DNA of 7,427 nt from Acidobacteriota bacterium (GTDB lineage Bacteria; Acidobacteriota; Thermoanaerobaculia; Multivoradales; JAHEKO01), in the NCBI GenBank assembly GCA_030610025.1, contig JAUWSP010000125.1, forward strand, positions 1 to 7,427, read 5' to 3'. The notes beneath the pieces are model-generated. The model was given only the letters and a program-made list of their open reading frames with translations. It did not search any database and had not been told where the DNA came from. A program made the position numbers and the translations under genes. Shown in pieces: positions 5,530 through 7,427 of the stretch (positions are counted from its first letter, which is position 1; the number at the start of each line of letters is the position of its first letter).

Positions 5530-5614
5530 TTGAGTGCGAGGGCGACAGCTTGGTATCCTATTTCAGATATTTGGATCGGATTATCCGAAATTTTGAATAG
5601 GACGCACACTCAAC
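5529..5614. promoter_or_regulatory. Large imperfect inverted repeat upstream of the rrf2-type gene
   Basis: Inner arms 5556-5576 and 5583-5602 begin and end with a perfect TCCTATT/AATAGGA pair and meet at GGAT/ATCC around a 6-bp centre, with several mismatches and one extra base between. A tight perfect sub-dyad CGGAT-T-ATCCG lies at 5577-5587. An outer pair, GTTGAGTGCG (5529-5538) and CGCACACTCAAC (5603-5614), extends the symmetry with a 2-nt insertion. The segment is markedly AT-rich for this genome. The position directly upstream of the -10 box at 5631 fits an operator for the Rrf2 protein encoded next, by analogy with autoregulated family members; a cruciform or terminator of the upstream gene is an alternative. 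Confidence 0.55.
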
Positions 5615-5626
5615 CCTGGAAAAACC

Positions 5627-5636
5627 TGTATATACT
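5627..5636 (+). promoter_or_regulatory. Candidate -10 element for the rrf2-type operon
   Basis: TGTATATACT contains TATACT (5631-5636), one mismatch from TATAAT, in an AT-rich island. No good -35 is present at 16-18 bp upstream (about 5608-5613), which suggests dependence on an activator or on upstream contacts. The expected start site is near 5643, inside the TACCCC/GGGGTA palindrome, leaving a leader of about 135 nt. Confidence 0.5.
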
Positions 5637-5638
5637 GA

Positions 5639-5652
5639 TACCCCCTGGGGTA
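5639..5652. promoter_or_regulatory. TACCCC-CT-GGGGTA operator-like palindrome at the expected transcription start
   Basis: Six-bp perfect arms flank a 2-bp centre, immediately after the -10 box. A repressor bound here would block initiation. From memory, CsoR/CstR-type (DUF156) repressors bind GC-centred sites flanked by A/T of the form TACCCC(C)-GGGGTA. The local regulator is an Rrf2 protein, so the palindrome could also be its site. Which protein uses it cannot be decided from the sequence. Confidence 0.5.
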
Positions 5653-5679
5653 CATTTCTGGCTTCGATTTTGCAGAGCT

Positions 5680-5701
5680 GGATCTGGGCCTCGACAGATC
5701 C
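5680..5701 (+). other. Leader stem-loop of the rrf2-type gene
   Basis: GGATCTG (5680-5686) and CAGATCC (5695-5701) form a perfect 7-bp stem with an 8-nt loop in the presumed 5' leader. There is no following U-tract. Confidence 0.4.
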
Positions 5702-5752
5702 GGGGGAATACCGAGTCGAGAGCATCAGAGTTTGAAACAGGAGAGAGCAGAG

Positions 5753-5773
5753 AGTAGGGGAACAGTAGGGGAA
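5753..5773 (+). repeat. Tandem duplication of an SD-like decamer before the rrf2-type start
   Basis: AGTAGGGGAA occurs at 5753-5762 and 5764-5773, an 11-bp tandem repeat. The second copy runs into the SD (GGGGAAGG) of the gene at 5779; the first offers a second, displaced ribosome-standby-like purine tract. Confidence 0.55.
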
Positions 5774-5778
5774 GGCCG

Positions 5779-6282
5779 ATGATTCAGAGTACAGCTACCA
5801 AATACGCCATCCGGGCTGTCTGCCACCTTGCCCACCTGGAGCCCGGGACCCGGGCTCAGGCGCGTGAGATCTCGGAGGCGCTCTCCATTCCGCAGGCATA
5901 CCTTTCGAAGATCCTCCAGGATCTGACCAAGAAGGGCCTCCTCAGTTCGACCAAAGGCCCTGCCGGGGGCTTCGAGCTCAACTGCTCTCCGACACAGACG
6001 AGCCTCTACACGCTGGTTCACGCGGTGGAAGGGCCCAGACCGGAGGTCGACTGCCTCCTGGGCTTGAGCCCCTGTGCCGATGAAACGAAATGCCCGATCC
6101 ACGACACCTGGAAAGAGATTTGTGAGTCCTTTCACGAGCGCATGAAGAGTATCTCCCTGATGGATGTGGTGGAGGCGGAAAAGGAAAAGCGACAGGTGCT
6201 AGAAACGACGATGCTTGCCGGGTCAGCAGTGTCGCGGAGTGAAACTGACACCGACCGAAAGCTGGACTCATCGGTCGGGTAG
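5779..6282 (+). CDS. Rrf2-family transcriptional regulator with IscR/NsrR-type Fe-S ligand set
   Basis: A 167-residue protein. The N-terminal winged helix-turn-helix covers about 5-68, with the family signature A-Y-L-S-K-I-L-Q-D-L (40-49) as recognition helix and KGPAGGFEL (59-67) as the wing. The sensor loop carries Cys92, Cys99 and Cys105 followed by His108 (CPIHDTW); IscR has Cys92, Cys98, Cys104 and His107, so a [2Fe-2S] or related cluster is likely, sensing cluster status, oxidative stress or NO. A further long helix (about 110-145) is the usual dimerisation helix; the last 20 residues are a polar tail. The one-residue longer gap between the first two cysteines differs from IscR. ATG at 5779 has GGGGAAGG just upstream. 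RidA-like and DAHP synthase genes follow, so these are plausible targets along with its own promoter at 5529-5652. Whether it is an IscR-, NsrR- or RsrR-like member cannot be settled here, so no symbol is given. Confidence 0.93.
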   Translation: MIQSTATKYAIRAVCHLAHLEPGTRAQAREISEALSIPQAYLSKILQDLTKKGLLSSTKGPAGGFELNCSPTQTSLYTLVHAVEGPRPEVDCLLGLSPCADETKCPIHDTWKEICESFHERMKSISLMDVVEAEKEKRQVLETTMLAGSAVSRSETDTDRKLDSSVG

Positions 6283-6301
6283 AACCACAGGAGAATTGAA
6301 T

Positions 6302-6793
6302 ATGACGGTGAAGGAAAAGACGGCCGAGCAGGCTTCTCTGGTGCGCTTCGAGAAGAGACAGATCCAAGAGCCCAGAGTCCTGAACGAGGCCTACGACTAC
6401 GACAATCCAGTGCCGTTCACACGAGCCTTGCGGGTGGAGCTACCAGGCTACTCGATGATCCTCATCAGCGGCACTGCCAGCGTCAACGAAGCGGGCGAGT
6501 CGATTCATATCGGCGATCTGGAGGCCCAGTCGTGGCGCACCTTCCGCAACATCGAGGCACTGTTGGCCGCTGAAGGTGCCGACTGGCACGACGTCGTTCG
6601 CACGACCTGCTATCTGCGCGACATGTCTCGCGACTATGACCCGTTCAACGAAGTCAGGATGGCTTTCTACAAGCAAAAGGAGCTGGACCCATTTCCCGCC
6701 AGCACAGGTATCGAGGTCACGCTGTGCAGGGAAGATCTTCTGGTCGAGATCGAGGCGATGGCCATCGTTCCGCCCGATCGAAAAGGAAAGTGA
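6302..6793 (+). CDS. RidA/YjgF-fold protein with chorismatase-like motifs
   Basis: A 163-residue protein; residues about 37-155 form a YjgF/YER057c/UK114 domain (ILISGTASVNEAGE at 53-66, D-L-E-A-Q at 72-76, N-I-E-A-L-L at 83-88, FNEVRMAFY at 115-123, PASTGIEV at 132-139, LLVEIEAMA at 146-154). True RidA imine deaminases have Arg directly after P-A in this motif (PAR); here it is Ser134, so 2-iminobutanoate deamination is unlikely. SGTAS with a downstream GDLEAQ, and C-R-E-D-L-L-V-E-I-E near the end, recall the chorismatase (FkbO/Hyg5/XanB2) branch of the same fold, which hydrolyses chorismate. That resemblance is from memory. Those enzymes are about twice as long, so this would be a single-domain relative. 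The neighbouring DAHP synthase fits a chorismate connection. AGGAG lies 8 nt before the ATG, and the rrf2-type stop is 19 bp upstream, so they form an operon. Confidence 0.85.
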   Translation: MTVKEKTAEQASLVRFEKRQIQEPRVLNEAYDYDNPVPFTRALRVELPGYSMILISGTASVNEAGESIHIGDLEAQSWRTFRNIEALLAAEGADWHDVVRTTCYLRDMSRDYDPFNEVRMAFYKQKELDPFPASTGIEVTLCREDLLVEIEAMAIVPPDRKGK

Positions 6794-6880
6794 TCCTGGC
6801 CAGTGAAGAACAAGGGGCTGGAGTTGGACTCTCGCAGAGGCGGCTTTGACCATTGCAAGACAGGGGACGAGGGGAATCCC

Positions 6881-7427
6881 ATGCTGATAACCATGAAAAG
6901 CGGTTACACCGACCGAGATGCCAAACGAGTGGTCGACAAGGTCGAGTCTGCCGGTGGCCTCGCCCAGTGGCGCAAGCTGCAAGGGCAAAACCTCCTGGTG
7001 CTCACGGGTTGCCCGAATTCTCTCGAGCGGGAGCTGCAGCGCCTGCCAGGAGTGGAATCAGTGCAAGTTCCGACCGGTGGGCATTGGTTGGTCACGCGAC
7101 AGTGGCGACCGGAGGACACGGTCGTCGAGGTGAAGGGAGCCAAGATAGGGGGGGCCAATCCGCCGGTCATCATGGCCGGGCCCTGCGCGGTGGAATCCAG
7201 GGATCAGTTGCTGAGGATCGCCGAGAAGGTCGCGGATGCCGGAGCCAGCCTGATGCGAGGAGGAGCCTTCAAGCCGCGAAGCAGCCCCTACTCCTTCCAG
7301 GGCATGCAGGCGGAAGGGCTGGCCCTGCGCGCCGAGGCTCGTGAGCGGTTCGGGCTCGCCGTGATCAGTGAGCTCAGGGATGTCAACACGCTGGACCTGT
7401 TTCTCGACTACGAGATCGACATCATCC
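6881..7427 (+). CDS. 3-deoxy-7-phosphoheptulonate (DAHP) synthase, type I-beta with N-terminal regulatory domain; 3' end outside the window
   Basis: The first 182 codons are present without a stop. DAHP synthase condenses phosphoenolpyruvate and erythrose 4-phosphate, the first step of the shikimate pathway, in the cytoplasm. Residues 1-70 form a ferredoxin-like (ACT-type) regulatory domain of the T. maritima type (MLITMKSGYTDRDAKRVV start), which in that enzyme mediates feedback inhibition by Tyr/Phe. The TIM barrel begins at about 85. GPCAVES holds metal-ligand Cys102, the same number as in the T. maritima enzyme, and LMRGGAFKPRSSPYSFQG (124-141) is the PEP/E4P-binding signature. The remaining metal ligands lie beyond the end. 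ATG at 6881 has GAGGGG 8 nt upstream. A GTG at about 6803 is in frame but has no SD and would add unrelated residues. The 87-bp gap to the RidA-like gene shows no promoter or terminator, so co-transcription with the rrf2-type gene is likely. Symbol use varies (aroF, aroG, aroA), so none is assigned. Confidence 0.95.
   Translation, partial: MLITMKSGYTDRDAKRVVDKVESAGGLAQWRKLQGQNLLVLTGCPNSLERELQRLPGVESVQVPTGGHWLVTRQWRPEDTVVEVKGAKIGGANPPVIMAGPCAVESRDQLLRIAEKVADAGASLMRGGAFKPRSSPYSFQGMQAEGLALRAEARERFGLAVISELRDVNTLDLFLDYEIDII

Noticed and set aside
6803..6880. In-frame GTG extension of DAHP synthase
   Set aside because: No SD before the GTG, the added residues have no similarity to the family start, and ATG 6881 has a good SD and gives the expected MLITMKSGYT start with Cys102 in register.

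Overview
The window is high-GC bacterial chromosomal DNA with dense genes, mostly strong Shine-Dalgarno (SD) sites and no phage, IS, CRISPR, rRNA or tRNA signature. Gene content (retropepsin-like secreted protease, SlyD-like FKBP, divergent Nramp-like transporter, Fe-S type Rrf2 regulator, T. maritima-type DAHP synthase with an N-terminal regulatory domain) fits an environmental, probably uncultured lineage of the Acidobacteriota/Gemmatimonadota/Planctomycetota kind. That placement is a guess from gene content, not something the bases prove.

Layout. (1) 1-85, minus strand: the first 28 codons of an RRM RNA-binding protein, whose best-placed start codon appears to be ATC. (2) 86-472: a non-coding divergent region with a 7-bp perfect hairpin, a direct repeat and a TTCGAA dyad. 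(3) 473-898, plus: SlyD-like FKBP peptidyl-prolyl isomerase. (4) 911-2224, minus, convergent with the FKBP gene: an exported protein with two DTG aspartic-protease halves in one chain. (5) 2399-5505, plus: three consecutive genes. The first is an HMG-CoA-lyase-like enzyme that lacks the catalytic cysteine and carries a two-helix membrane tail. The second is a small two-TM protein whose soluble part resembles a histone fold. The third is a divergent Nramp-family transporter. The first two are 5 bp apart and surely co-transcribed; a perfect 17-bp palindrome precedes the transporter. (6) 5506-5778: an AT-rich control region with a large imperfect inverted repeat, a TATACT -10 box, a TACCCC/GGGGTA palindrome at the expected transcription start, a leader hairpin and a duplicated purine-rich SD segment. 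(7) 5779-7427, plus: rrf2-type regulator with an IscR-like Cys/Cys/Cys/His set, a RidA-fold protein without the RidA arginine but with chorismatase-like motifs, and the start of a DAHP synthase gene running off the window.

How they may work together. The last three genes look like a unit in which a redox or Fe-S sensing repressor controls entry into the shikimate pathway, plus a RidA/chorismatase-fold protein that may act on chorismate or a related intermediate. The middle three genes look like a membrane-associated set. Its most unusual members are the membrane-tailed, Cys-less HMG-CoA lyase homologue and the membrane-anchored histone-fold candidate; no function for this set is known to me. 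Both functional readings are inference from gene order and motifs.
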